Below, piece by piece: positions 15,653-23,511 of a DNA stretch of 64,000 nucleotides (positions are counted from its first letter, which is position 1; the number at the start of each line of letters is the position of its first letter). The translations under genes were made by a program, and so were the position numbers. The DNA is taken from NCBI RefSeq assembly GCF_022809315.2, contig NZ_JAKZJU020000001.1, positions 2,145,001 through 2,209,000 of the forward strand, read 5' to 3'. Source of the stretch: Mesosutterella faecium. GTDB lineage: Bacteria; Pseudomonadota; Gammaproteobacteria; Burkholderiales; Burkholderiaceae_F. A model generated the notes under the pieces. That model searched no databases. It saw only the letters and a list, made by a program, of their open reading frames with translations, and was not told where the DNA came from.

Positions 15653-17257
15653 TTGAGCAGCACGCAGGAATTTTTCAACAGGGCGAAGCGCAGGACCGCG
15701 GACCGGGGGCTGCGCCTGCTCAAGCAGGGCAGGCGCGGCTTCTGGGGGCTGCTGTTCAGCCGCACGGGATTTCTTCTGGTCCTCATCGCCGTGCAGGCCG
15801 CGTTCCTGTTCCTCCTCGCCTACCGGCTCGCGGGCTACGCGACGGACTACATCTTCGTGTGGATGGCGGTGAGCGTTCCCATCGTGCTCGCGCTCATCAA
15901 CAGCCGCATGGACTCGAGCGCGAAGATCACCTGGCTCTTTCTCATCCTGGTGCTGCCGGTGCTGGGAGTGCTGCTCCTGCTCTACACCAAGTACGACATC
16001 GGGCACCGCAAGCTCAAGCGCTCGGCCCGCGAAATCGTGAGGACGACCCGGCACGCGATCCGGCAGGACCCGGGCACCTGGGAGCGGCTGCGCTACCTTC
16101 ACCCCGAGACCGCGGGGATCGCGCGCTTTCTTGCCCGCACCGGCTGCTACCCCGTCTACGAGGCAAGCGGCGTGAAGTACTTCCCGATGGCCGAGCCCGC
16201 CTTCGAGGACATGCTCGATCGGCTCGAGCGCGCGAAGAAATTCATCTACCTCGAGTACTTCATCATCGAGGAGGGAATCATGTGGGGCCGCATCCTCGAG
16301 ATCCTCGCGAAAAAGGCGGCCGAGGGGCTCGACGTGCGGGTGCTCTACGACGGAACCTGCGAATTTTCGAGGCTTCCGGGCGACTATCCCGAAAAGCTCC
16401 GGGCGCTGGGGATCCGCTGCCGGGTCTTCTCCCCCGCCTGCCCGTTTCTCACCACGCGGTTCAACTTCCGCGACCACAGGAAGATCATGGTGATCGACGG
16501 GGAGACCGCCTACACGGGGGGCTTCAACCTTGCCGACGAATACATCAACCTGCACTGCCCCTACGGCGTCTGGAAGGACGCGGAGGTGCGGATCACGGGG
16601 CGGGCGGTGGCCACCTTCACGCTGATCTTCCTGCAGATGTGGGCCGACGAGCAGGAGATCGACTCGCTGCCGGACGCGAGGCTGTCCTCCCCGGACGACC
16701 CCTCGGGCACGGGCTTCGTGATCCCCTTTGCCGACAATCCGATGGACTCCTACAAGGTGGGCGAGAGCGTCTACCTGTCGATCCTCAACCGGGCCCACCA
16801 CTACGTGCACATCATGACCCCGTACCTGATTCTGGACGGCGAGCTCGAGACCGCGCTGCGGCTCGCCTCGAGCCTCGGGATCGACGTGAAGATCATCGTG
16901 CCGGGGAAAAACGACAACCCGTTTGCCGACGCCCTGGCGCGCTCGCACTACCTGGGGCTGCTCGAGGCGGGGGTGAAGATCTACGAGTACACGCCGGGCT
17001 TCGTCCACTCGAAGGTCTGCACGAGCGACGGGGGCCGCGCCTTCGTGGGCACGATCAACCTCGACTACCGCAGCCTCTACCACCACTTCGAGTGCGGGGT
17101 GTTCCTGCGCGAGGCGGACTGCATTTCGGACATCGAGGCCGACTTCCAGGCCACTCTCAGGCAGTGCCGCCGCATCACCCGCCGCAGCGTCCGGCGCGAG
17201 AAAACGGGCCGCAGGCTCCTCGGGGCCGTGCTCAAGGTGATCGCGCCGCTGATGTGA
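15653..17257 (+). CDS. cls: Cardiolipin synthase (phospholipase D superfamily)
   Basis: A 534-residue membrane enzyme that joins phosphatidylglycerol molecules into cardiolipin. Two N-terminal membrane helices (FLLVLIAVQAAFLFLLAYRL and ITWLFLILVLPVLGVLLLLY with a preceding helix) are followed by two phospholipase D domains. Each has an HKD motif: DHRKIMVIDGETAYTGGFN in the first, and HSKVCTSDGGRAFVGTINLD in the second. Length and architecture match ClsA-type synthases. The start is TTG with GGGGAGGAG 7-8 bases upstream; there is no better ATG before the first membrane helix. Confidence 0.93.
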   Translation: MSSTQEFFNRAKRRTADRGLRLLKQGRRGFWGLLFSRTGFLLVLIAVQAAFLFLLAYRLAGYATDYIFVWMAVSVPIVLALINSRMDSSAKITWLFLILVLPVLGVLLLLYTKYDIGHRKLKRSAREIVRTTRHAIRQDPGTWERLRYLHPETAGIARFLARTGCYPVYEASGVKYFPMAEPAFEDMLDRLERAKKFIYLEYFIIEEGIMWGRILEILAKKAAEGLDVRVLYDGTCEFSRLPGDYPEKLRALGIRCRVFSPACPFLTTRFNFRDHRKIMVIDGETAYTGGFNLADEYINLHCPYGVWKDAEVRITGRAVATFTLIFLQMWADEQEIDSLPDARLSSPDDPSGTGFVIPFADNPMDSYKVGESVYLSILNRAHHYVHIMTPYLILDGELETALRLASSLGIDVKIIVPGKNDNPFADALARSHYLGLLEAGVKIYEYTPGFVHSKVCTSDGGRAFVGTINLDYRSLYHHFECGVFLREADCISDIEADFQATLRQCRRITRRSVRREKTGRRLLGAVLKVIAPLM

Positions 17258-17375
17258 GCCCCTCAAGGCCGCCCGCGGGCCTCGTCCGGGCGCCCTTTCA
17301 GGCCTAGAATCGGGGCAGTGCGGCAGAGCGCCTTTTTCCCGCTCTCTGCGCAATCCCTTTTTTTGGAGAATCAAG

Positions 17376-17696
17376 ATGATGCGCCAGATGCTTATCGTGC
17401 TTGCGGCCGGAGCCTTCAGCGCGGCCTCCTGGGCCGCCGCGTCCACGCCCGCCGCTGCCTCCAGCCCCGCCGCGGCCGGCTCCTCCCCCAGCGCCGCCTC
17501 CCAGGCGGGCGAAGCCGTGAAGGACACGGGCCGCAGCGTCGGCCACTTCTTCCGCGACGCGACCCGCGAGACCGGCCACTTCTTCCGCGACACCACGAAA
17601 AAGATCGGGCACGCCACCTCCGGCGCCGTGAAGGGCGCGAAGGAAGGGCTCGAGGGGTCGGAGGCGGCCTCCTCGAAAAGCAGCAAAAGCCGCTGA
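17376..17696 (+). CDS. Small Ala-rich exported protein of unknown function
   Basis: A 106-residue protein with a Sec signal (MMRQMLIVLAAGAFSAASWA), then an Ala/Ser/Pro-rich segment, then a duplicated amphipathic motif GRSVGHFFRDATRETGHFFR and a Ser/Lys-rich tail. I do not recognise a domain. GGAGAATCAAG precedes the start. It lies between cardiolipin synthase and a rhodanese gene on the same strand. The internal HFFRD repeat suggests an envelope-associated helix; no function is assigned. Confidence 0.65.
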   Translation: MMRQMLIVLAAGAFSAASWAAASTPAAASSPAAAGSSPSAASQAGEAVKDTGRSVGHFFRDATRETGHFFRDTTKKIGHATSGAVKGAKEGLEGSEAASSKSSKSR

Positions 17697-17718
17697 CCGG
17701 CGCCAGGGAGCACAGACC

Positions 17719-18069
17719 GTGCCGCAGCAGAAGAATCTGGGAGGGCTCGCCCCGCAGGCCGCCCTCGAGTACATGGAGAAGACGCCGGACCTCGTCATCG
17801 TGAACGTCGCAGGCCGGGGCTTTTACGACCGAAACCACTTCGAGGGGGAAGTGAACATCCCCACCGAGGACCTGGGAGAGGAGGAGTCGAAGAAAAGGCT
17901 GCTTGCGCTGCCCAAGGGGCGGCCCGTCATGCTGCACTGCCGCCGGGGCCGCATGGTGGTGGGCTGGTTCGAGACCCTCCGGCAGCTGCGGCCCGACATC
18001 CCCGAGGTATCCTACATCGCGGGCGTGCCGCCCTTTGACGAGTACAACGACTGGAAGCGGGGCTGGTGA
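17719..18069 (+). CDS. Single-domain rhodanese-like protein
   Basis: A 116-residue cytoplasmic protein made of one rhodanese domain: DLVIVNVAGRGFYDRNHFEG holds the conserved Asp/Asn and His-Phe region, and the active-site loop HCRRGRMV carries the persulfide-forming Cys. The GTG start is 22 bp after the stop of the small exported protein, with AGGGAG upstream. Rhodaneses move sulfane sulfur, but many single-domain members have only carrier or regulatory roles, and the loop here (CRRGRM) is not the thiosulfate-type CRKGVT. The physiological partner is unknown. Confidence 0.8.
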   Translation: MPQQKNLGGLAPQAALEYMEKTPDLVIVNVAGRGFYDRNHFEGEVNIPTEDLGEEESKKRLLALPKGRPVMLHCRRGRMVVGWFETLRQLRPDIPEVSYIAGVPPFDEYNDWKRGW

Positions 18070-18233
18070 GCGGAAAAGGCCCGCCCCCGCGCCGCCCGTG
18101 GATTGCTGCCCGAAACCGGACCCGGATCATGAAGCATCCTTTGAAGCAGCCAGCCGCATGACCCGGGCGGCCTATTTTCCTAGAATCCTTCCATTCACTG
18201 GATGGCCCTTGATCAGTTCAGGAGAGAAAAAAA

Positions 18234-19214
18234 ATGACCTTTGCTAACAGCTCGCCCCAGGAAGGCCCGGAAGCCGCCCCCTTCAGGCAGGCCCCGGTGG
18301 TCGGCTGCCGCCGCGTTTCCGCCGCCCAGGCCGGCGCGGACACGGCGAAGGTTTATTTCTCGCGCAAAATCGACGCCGAGACCCTCATCCGGCTCTACAG
18401 GCTCGTGAACGCCGGCATCACCGGCAAAGTGGGCATCAAGCTGCACACCGGCGAAAAGCACGGCCCCAACATCCTGCCGCGCGACATGGTGCGCGCCTTC
18501 CAGGCCCAGATCCCCGGCAGCGCGATCGTCGAGTGCAACACGCTCTACCACGGCGACCGCTTCACCACCGAGGACCACCGCGAAACGCTCAGGGTGAACG
18601 GCTGGACCTTCTGCCCGGTCGACATCATGGACGAGGACGACAGGTACGTGAACTTCCCGGTGAAGGACGGCCTTCGCCTCAAGGAAGTCGCGATGGGGGC
18701 TCACCTCGCGGACTACGACTCGCTCGTCGTCCTCACGCACTTCAAGGGCCACGCAATGGGCGGCTTCGGCGGCTCGCTCAAGAACATCGCGATCGGCTAC
18801 GCCTCGGGCCACCTCGGCAAGGCCCAGGTGCACGGCGTGGGCATCGACAACCAGCCTGAGGACTGGAACGCCTGGCCCGCAAAGGAACCGCTCATGGAGA
18901 CGATGGCGGACTCCGGCAAGGCGGTCTGCGACCATTTCGGGCGTCACATCACGTTCCTCAACGTCCTGCGCCGCATGTCGGTCGACTGCGACTGCGCGGG
19001 CACGAGCGCGGCCGAGCCCACCATCCCCGACATCGGGATCCTCGCCTCGACCGACATCCTCGCGATCGACCAGGCCTCCTGCGACCTCGTCTACGGCTCG
19101 GGCCACAACCACGACCTCGTGGAGCGCATGGAGTCGCGCCACGGGCTGGCGCAGCTCACCGCCATGCGCAGGAACCGCATGGGAGCCGGGACCTACCAGC
19201 TGATCGAAATTTAA
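18234..19214 (+). CDS. DUF362-domain protein, copy 1 (no signal peptide)
   Basis: A 326-residue protein of the DUF362 family, with KVGIKLHTGEKHGPNILPRD, LVVLTHFKGHAMGGFGGSLK and a Cys-bearing SVDCDCAGTS segment. Members are often linked to iron-sulfur or corrinoid chemistry, but no reaction is established. AGGAGAG precedes the ATG. It differs from copy 2, 230 bp downstream, by having a short hydrophilic leader (MTFANSSPQEGPEAAPFRQA) in place of a signal peptide, so it should stay in the cytoplasm. It is otherwise very similar, including an almost identical terminator, which marks a recent tandem duplication. Confidence 0.82.
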   Translation: MTFANSSPQEGPEAAPFRQAPVVGCRRVSAAQAGADTAKVYFSRKIDAETLIRLYRLVNAGITGKVGIKLHTGEKHGPNILPRDMVRAFQAQIPGSAIVECNTLYHGDRFTTEDHRETLRVNGWTFCPVDIMDEDDRYVNFPVKDGLRLKEVAMGAHLADYDSLVVLTHFKGHAMGGFGGSLKNIAIGYASGHLGKAQVHGVGIDNQPEDWNAWPAKEPLMETMADSGKAVCDHFGRHITFLNVLRRMSVDCDCAGTSAAEPTIPDIGILASTDILAIDQASCDLVYGSGHNHDLVERMESRHGLAQLTAMRRNRMGAGTYQLIEI

Positions 19215-19244
19215 AGCGCGGGAAAGCCTCCGCACTGATTCAGC

Positions 19245-19281
19245 GGGCCTGCCTCCGGAGCGCCGGAAGCAGGCCTTTTTG
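19245..19281 (+). terminator. Terminator after DUF362 copy 1
   Basis: Stem GGCCTGCCTCCGG / CCGGAAGCAGGCC (one mismatch) with a 4-base loop, then five T residues. Nearly identical to the hairpin after copy 2. Confidence 0.85.
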
Positions 19282-19441
19282 AATTCCCCCTGCCGAAGCT
19301 TGGCCTGCGCCCTGCCATGCACAATTTTCATCCTTTTTCATGTTAAAAAATAATCGAATGCATTCAAAAACTTAGTGATATAGTCCATGACAGGCGGCCG
19401 GGGATCTCTCCCCGGGCGCCAGAGCACAGGGAGAATATTTC

Positions 19442-20467
19442 ATGAACGTTTCCAAGCGCACCCTTCTGAAGGGGGCGGGCGCTGCCGCCCTCGCCACCAT
19501 CGTCCCGGCGGAGAGCCAGGCCGCCGGCTCTGCCTTCAGGCAGGCCCCGGTCGTCGGCTGCCGCCGGGTCTCCGCCGCCCAGGCCGGCGCTGGGACCGCC
19601 AGGGTCTACTTCTCACGAAAAATCGACGCCGAGACCCTCATCCGGCTCTACAGGCTCGTGAACGCCGGCATCACGGGCAGGGTGGGCATCAAGCTGCACA
19701 CCGGCGAAAAGCACGGCCCCAACATCCTGCCGCGCGACATGGTGCGCGCCTTCCAGGCCCAGATCCCGAACAGCGCGATCGTCGAGTGCAACACGCTCTA
19801 CCACGGCGACCGCTACACCACGAAGGGCCACCTCGAGACCCTGAAGGTGAACGGCTGGACCTTCTGCCCGGTCGACATCATGGACGCGGACGACAAGTAC
19901 GTGGACTTCCCCGTGAAGAACGGCCTGAGGCTCAAGAAGGTCGCCATGGGGGCGCATCTCGCCAATTACGACTCGCTCGTCGTCCTCACGCACTTCAAGG
20001 GCCACGCGATGGGCGGCTTCGGCGGCTCGCTCAAAAACATCGCGATCGGCTGCGCCTCGGGCCGCGTCGGCAAGGCCGAAGTCCACGGGGTGAAGCCCTG
20101 ATCGAGCAGCCTCAACTGGGGCGCGATGCCCATGAAGGAAGAGTTCATGGAGCTCATGGCCGACTCCGGCAAGGCGACCTGCGATCACTTCGGTCGCCAC
20201 ATCACGTTCCTCAACGTCCTGCGCCGCATGTCGGTTGACTGCGACTGCGCGGGCACGAGCGCGGCCGAGCCCACCATCCCCGACATCGGGATCCTCGCCT
20301 CAACCGACATCCTCGCGATCGACCAGGCCTCCTGCGACCTCGTCTACGGCTCGGGCCACAACCACGACCTCGTGGAGCGCATGGAGTCGCGCCACGGGCT
20401 TGCGCAGCTCGACGCGATGCGGCGAAACCGCATGGGGGCCGCGACCTACCAGCTGATCGAAATCTAA
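19442..20467 (+). pseudogene. DUF362-domain protein, copy 2, interrupted by an in-frame TGA
   Basis: The second copy starts with an export signal (MNVSKRTLLKGAGAAALATI) and matches copy 1 until HGVKP, where TGA at 20099-20101 stops it after 219 residues. The same frame continues through SSSLNWGAMPMKEEFMELMA to the normal end, QLIEI, at 20467. The codon count across the stop equals copy 1, so this is a point nonsense change, not a frameshift. Downstream residues remain almost identical to copy 1, including SVDCDCAGTS. Options are a recent nonsense mutation, a split gene with restart at ATG 20126 (poor ribosome site), or stop readthrough. I favour a young pseudogene; a two-piece protein cannot be excluded. 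Confidence 0.75.
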
Positions 20468-20497
20468 AGCGCGGAAAAGCCTCCGCACTGATTCATC

Positions 20498-20533
20498 GGG
20501 CCTGCCTCCGGAGCGCCGGAAGCAGGCCTTTTT
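20498..20533 (+). terminator. Terminator after DUF362 copy 2
   Basis: Same stem GGCCTGCCTCCGG / CCGGAAGCAGGCC with an AGCG loop and a T run as after copy 1, showing that the duplication includes the 3' flank. Confidence 0.85.
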
Positions 20534-20586
20534 CGTGAGCCGGAAATGGAGGTGAAAAGCGCCATGTTTTATGCAAACAAATGATT

Positions 20587-20614
20587 ATAAAAATTATTAA
20601 TGCATAATTTTTAT
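20587..20614. promoter_or_regulatory. AT-rich 11-bp inverted repeat upstream of the exported cupin gene
   Basis: Perfect arms ATAAAAATTAT (20587-20597) and ATAATTTTTAT (20604-20614) separated by TAATGC, about 100 bp before the cupin ATG. It fits a dimeric repressor or activator site in an otherwise GC-rich region. The binding protein is unknown. Confidence 0.45.
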
Positions 20615-20715
20615 TGTTTGAGGCAGGTTTTGAACAAGGACCGCCGCCTCAGCCGGAAGCGCAATCCCCGAGGCCCGGGTCCGACGCCTTTTTCTGCCCC
20701 TTTTTGGGCACAGCC

Positions 20716-21237
20716 ATGAAAAAAACGAGCCTCTTCCTTCAGGCCGCGCTCCTTGCCGCCTCGCTTTCCGCCCTCCCCGCCGCGCACGCGGCCGAAGCGC
20801 CCGCGCCCGACGCGCAGACCGTGCACGAAATCACTCGGCCGCTCCAGAAGGCGGGCGGCACCGTCTTTCCGATCGGCCGCCTCAACACGGGCTACGCGAA
20901 ATACTTCACGGGCACCACCTGTCTCGCGGGGCTGGGCGGCGACAAAGCGCTCGGGGTCTCGAACGTCACCTTCGCCCCGGGCGTGATCAGCCGCTGGCAC
21001 ATCCACACCAGCTCCTGCCAGGTCCTCACGGCGGTCTCCGGGCGCGGCTGCTACCAGATCTGGGGCGAGCCCGCGCGCGAAGTGAAGCCGGGCGACACGG
21101 TCACGATCCCCGCGGGCACGAAGCACTGGCACGGCGCGGCCAGGGACGGCTGGTACCAGCACCTCTCGATCATGGCGCCGTCCAAAACGGAGTGGCTGGA
21201 GCCGGTCGACCCCGCCGAGTACGCGCGGCTTAAGTAA
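20716..21237 (+). CDS. Exported cupin-fold protein
   Basis: A 173-residue protein from the ATG at 20716, with a Sec signal MKKTSLFLQAALLAASLSAL ending at AAHA. One cupin domain follows: RWHIHTSSCQVLTAVSGRG forms motif 1 with metal-binding His residues, and KPGDTVTIPAGTKHWHGA forms motif 2. Similar single cupins occur with carboxymuconolactone-decarboxylase-like proteins and act as metal-dependent isomerases, decarboxylases or quercetinase-like enzymes. Two Cys in motif 1 (SSCQ, RGCYQ) could make a disulfide in the periplasm. An upstream in-frame start would place the signal 34 residues in, so it is rejected. Converges on the ZIP gene 17 bp away. Confidence 0.8.
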   Translation: MKKTSLFLQAALLAASLSALPAAHAAEAPAPDAQTVHEITRPLQKAGGTVFPIGRLNTGYAKYFTGTTCLAGLGGDKALGVSNVTFAPGVISRWHIHTSSCQVLTAVSGRGCYQIWGEPAREVKPGDTVTIPAGTKHWHGAARDGWYQHLSIMAPSKTEWLEPVDPAEYARLK

Positions 21238-21254
21238 GTCCCTGAGGCGCGCCT

Positions 21255-22061
21255 TCAGCCGAGCGCGGTGTCCAGCACCATCATGAGCAGGAACCCGCCC
21301 AGCACGGAGAGCGTCCCCTCGTGATGGCGCGAGTCGAGCGAGCAGGCGGGGATGAGCTCCTCGACCACCACGTACATCATGGCGCCCGCCGCGAAGGCGA
21401 GCAGCCACGGCATCATGGGGCCGGCCGACCCCGCGAAAAGCGCGGCCGCAATGCCGAACACCGGCTCGGCCGCCCCCGACATCACGCCCCAGAAGAAGGC
21501 CCGGCCGCGCGTTTTCCCGGCCTCAAGCAGCGGCAGCGACACCGCCGCCCCTTCGGGGATGTTCTGGATCCCGATGCCCAGCGCCAGCGCCGCGGCGGCC
21601 GAAATCTCGGCCGGGTCCTCGGTCAGCCCCGCAAGCGCCGCGGTAAGCCCCACCGACATCCCCTCGGGCACGTTGTGCAGCGTGATCGCGAAGACCAAGA
21701 GCGCGGTCCGGGGCAGCCTCGACTTCGGGCCCTCGGGCGAGGCCTCCATCGGGTGCTGGTGCGGCAGCAGCCGGTCCATGAAAAGCAGAAAGAGAGCGCC
21801 GGCCGCAAAGCCCCCGGCGGGCGGCAGCCATCCGGGCAGCCCCAGCTTCACCGCGCCCTCGGCCGCGGGGATGAGAAGGCTCCAGACCGAGGCCGCGATC
21901 ATGATCCCCGCGGCGAACCCGAGCGAAGCGCGCTGCAGGACGGGCGAGGCCCTGCGGCCTGAGAAAAGGGCGACCGCGGCGCCGAGCGCCGTCATCGCGA
22001 AGGCAAAGCCCGTGCCCTTTGCGGCATAGAGCAGGGCGTCAGTGGGAATGGAGAAAATCAT
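21255..22061 (-). CDS. ZIP-family metal transporter (ZupT/GufA-like)
   Basis: A 268-residue inner-membrane protein with about eight helices. The ZIP signatures are present: VFAITLHNVPEGMSVGLTAA in helix IV and LGIGIQNIPEGAAVSLPLL in helix V, carrying the His/Asn/Glu metal ligands. A short cytoplasmic loop holds HQHP between helices III and IV. Such proteins import zinc, iron or manganese. The start at ATG 22061 is chosen because a Fur-like palindrome lies just upstream, at 22072-22086; a GTG at 22112 would run through that site. A LysR gene lies upstream on the same strand. Confidence 0.87.
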   Translation of the reverse strand: MIFSIPTDALLYAAKGTGFAFAMTALGAAVALFSGRRASPVLQRASLGFAAGIMIAASVWSLLIPAAEGAVKLGLPGWLPPAGGFAAGALFLLFMDRLLPHQHPMEASPEGPKSRLPRTALLVFAITLHNVPEGMSVGLTAALAGLTEDPAEISAAAALALGIGIQNIPEGAAVSLPLLEAGKTRGRAFFWGVMSGAAEPVFGIAAALFAGSAGPMMPWLLAFAAGAMMYVVVEELIPACSLDSRHHEGTLSVLGGFLLMMVLDTALG

Positions 22062-22071
22062 GGCAGTTAAA

Positions 22072-22086
22072 TAAGAATAATTCTCA
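22072..22086 (-). promoter_or_regulatory. Fur-like box before the ZIP transporter
   Basis: Sequence TAAGAATAATTCTCA is a 7-1-7 inverted repeat (TAAGAAT-A-ATTCTCA) that matches 11 of 14 arm positions of the Fur consensus TGATAAT-n-ATTATCA. It lies 10-25 bp upstream of the chosen ATG of the ZIP gene. Iron- or metal-dependent repression is likely but not shown; a Zur or MntR site is the alternative. Confidence 0.55.
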
Positions 22087-22119
22087 TTTTCAAATAATAC
22101 CGGAACTCTCACGCGCCCG

Positions 22120-23079
22120 TCAGCCCTTCCCGAAAAGCTTGTAGAGCACGGACTCGGCCTGCCCCGTGCGCCCGCGCGCCGCCTCCTTCTCCTTTTTGCA
22201 CCACCAGAGCGCGAAGGCGTGCAGCTCGTCGGAGAGCCCCTCGCGGTCGCGCCGGGTCACGATCGAGAGCTCCTGGGGCTTTCGCCTCCAGCCGCGCAGC
22301 ACCGGCACCACCTCGCCCGACTCGAGCTGCGGCAGCAGGTGCTGCGGCACGCAGTCGATCACGATGCCCAGGCCCTCGAGCATCATGTGGTTGAGCGTGA
22401 GCTGAGCGTCGGTCATGAAGACGTTCTTCCATTTTAGAGCCGGCGAGATCTCGCCCGCCCTGTCGTAGAGGTAGCTCGTCCTCTGGTGCATGCCCTGCCG
22501 CAGCAGCAGCCCCGTGTGGTTCTTCAGATCCTCGATGGTCTTCGGCTCCCCGCAGCGCTCGATGTAGCCGCGGGAGGCGAGCGGGACGGCCACCGCCTGG
22601 ATGCAGAACCGGATCACGAGCTCGGGGCTCGCGATCGGGCGGTCGATGAGGGCGACGTCGACGCGCCCCGAGAGCACGTCCTCCACGGGGCAGGAGGAGC
22701 GCAGGTAAAAGTGCACCCCCGGGTGCTCCAGCGAGTACCGGAAGAGCTGGTCGTGCAGGTAGCACTGGTTGAGGTCGGTGGGGGCCGCCACCGTGATGAT
22801 GCTGTTCGTGTCCTCGTCGAAGAGCTCCCGCAGGTCGAGAAAGCCGCTCGAGAGCGGGTTCACCGTGTCGGCCACCACGTGGCCCCGGGGCGTGAGCTTG
22901 AAGGGCCGCTTCGAGCGGTCGAACAGCGCGTAGCCGAGCGCCTGCTCGATCTCGGCCACCATGTGCGAGACCGCAGGCGAGTCCAGGTCCAGGAGCCGGG
23001 CCGCCACCGAGATGGACCCGGTTTTGGCCACGGCGAGAAAAGCCCGCCAGGCGAGCAGATTGTCAAGCACTGACTTCAA
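22120..23079 (-). CDS. LysR-family transcription regulator
   Basis: A 319-residue regulator with an N-terminal winged helix (LAWRAFLAVAKTGSISVAARLLDLDSPAVSHMVAEIEQ) and a C-terminal substrate-binding domain. The TTG at 23079 is preferred as start: GCGAGGTG sits 7-8 bases upstream, and the resulting length and N-terminus are standard for the family. Upstream in-frame ATGs would add 27-34 residues of low-complexity leader. No neighbour on the opposite strand is immediately divergent except the porin 430 bp away, so its target and inducer are uncertain. A short CVPQHLL segment in the effector domain is unremarkable. Confidence 0.85.
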   Translation of the reverse strand: MKSVLDNLLAWRAFLAVAKTGSISVAARLLDLDSPAVSHMVAEIEQALGYALFDRSKRPFKLTPRGHVVADTVNPLSSGFLDLRELFDEDTNSIITVAAPTDLNQCYLHDQLFRYSLEHPGVHFYLRSSCPVEDVLSGRVDVALIDRPIASPELVIRFCIQAVAVPLASRGYIERCGEPKTIEDLKNHTGLLLRQGMHQRTSYLYDRAGEISPALKWKNVFMTDAQLTLNHMMLEGLGIVIDCVPQHLLPQLESGEVVPVLRGWRRKPQELSIVTRRDREGLSDELHAFALWWCKKEKEAARGRTGQAESVLYKLFGKG

Positions 23080-23511
23080 TGAAACACCTCGCAGCGGGGA
23101 GTGCCGCGGGCTCCCCGCCCGCGTCCCCTCGTTGTTTTTTAAAGCCAGCCTGTCAGTCATCCTGCCTTCGACTATACGCAAAAAAGCCTCCGCAGGAAAG
23201 TGCCCGGACCTCCGCCCGGTTGACTGACTTCGCAGCTTCGGGGCCTGCTGAAGGACTTAGCTGTCTACGCCCGAAGGCCTAATCAAATTAACGTATTTCC
23301 AATTTAACTTGGCGTTTTGCCGTTTCGGAAAAAAAGCTCAGACCCCAAAATTTTTAAGCGGGTGGAGAGGGGTCCCTCTGGCCGAAAAGCCCGGCCTGTC
23401 AGGCATCCGCCCCGCCTTCACCCGCCAGGAGACATAAACCGTTCCCGCCCGCAGCCCGGGGCTGCCCCCCGGCGGACAAGAAAGCGGGCGGCATTCAAAG
23501 GAGAGCTTTTC
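23080..23511. other. Divergent intergenic region between the LysR regulator and porin genes
   Basis: About 430 bp. A small AT-rich patch near 23283-23315 contains an imperfect direct repeat (AAATTAAC / AATTTAAC) and CCAATTTAACTTGG, plausible promoter or regulator DNA. AAAGGAGAGC precedes the porin ATG. No gene is supportable here. Confidence 0.5.

Noticed and set aside
14351-17713. Very long open frame on the minus strand opposite the hydrolase and cardiolipin synthase genes
   Set aside because: It is the antisense shadow of two well-recognised genes in GC-rich DNA, with low-complexity Arg/Ala/Pro/Gly composition. The same holds for the frame opposite 24842-27436.
20099-20125. TGA in DUF362 copy 2 as a selenocysteine codon
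   Set aside because: A small hairpin (GCCTC / GGGGC, AACT loop) lies 7 bases downstream, but the loop lacks the conserved bacterial SECIS bases, and copy 1 has Asp, not Cys, at this position.
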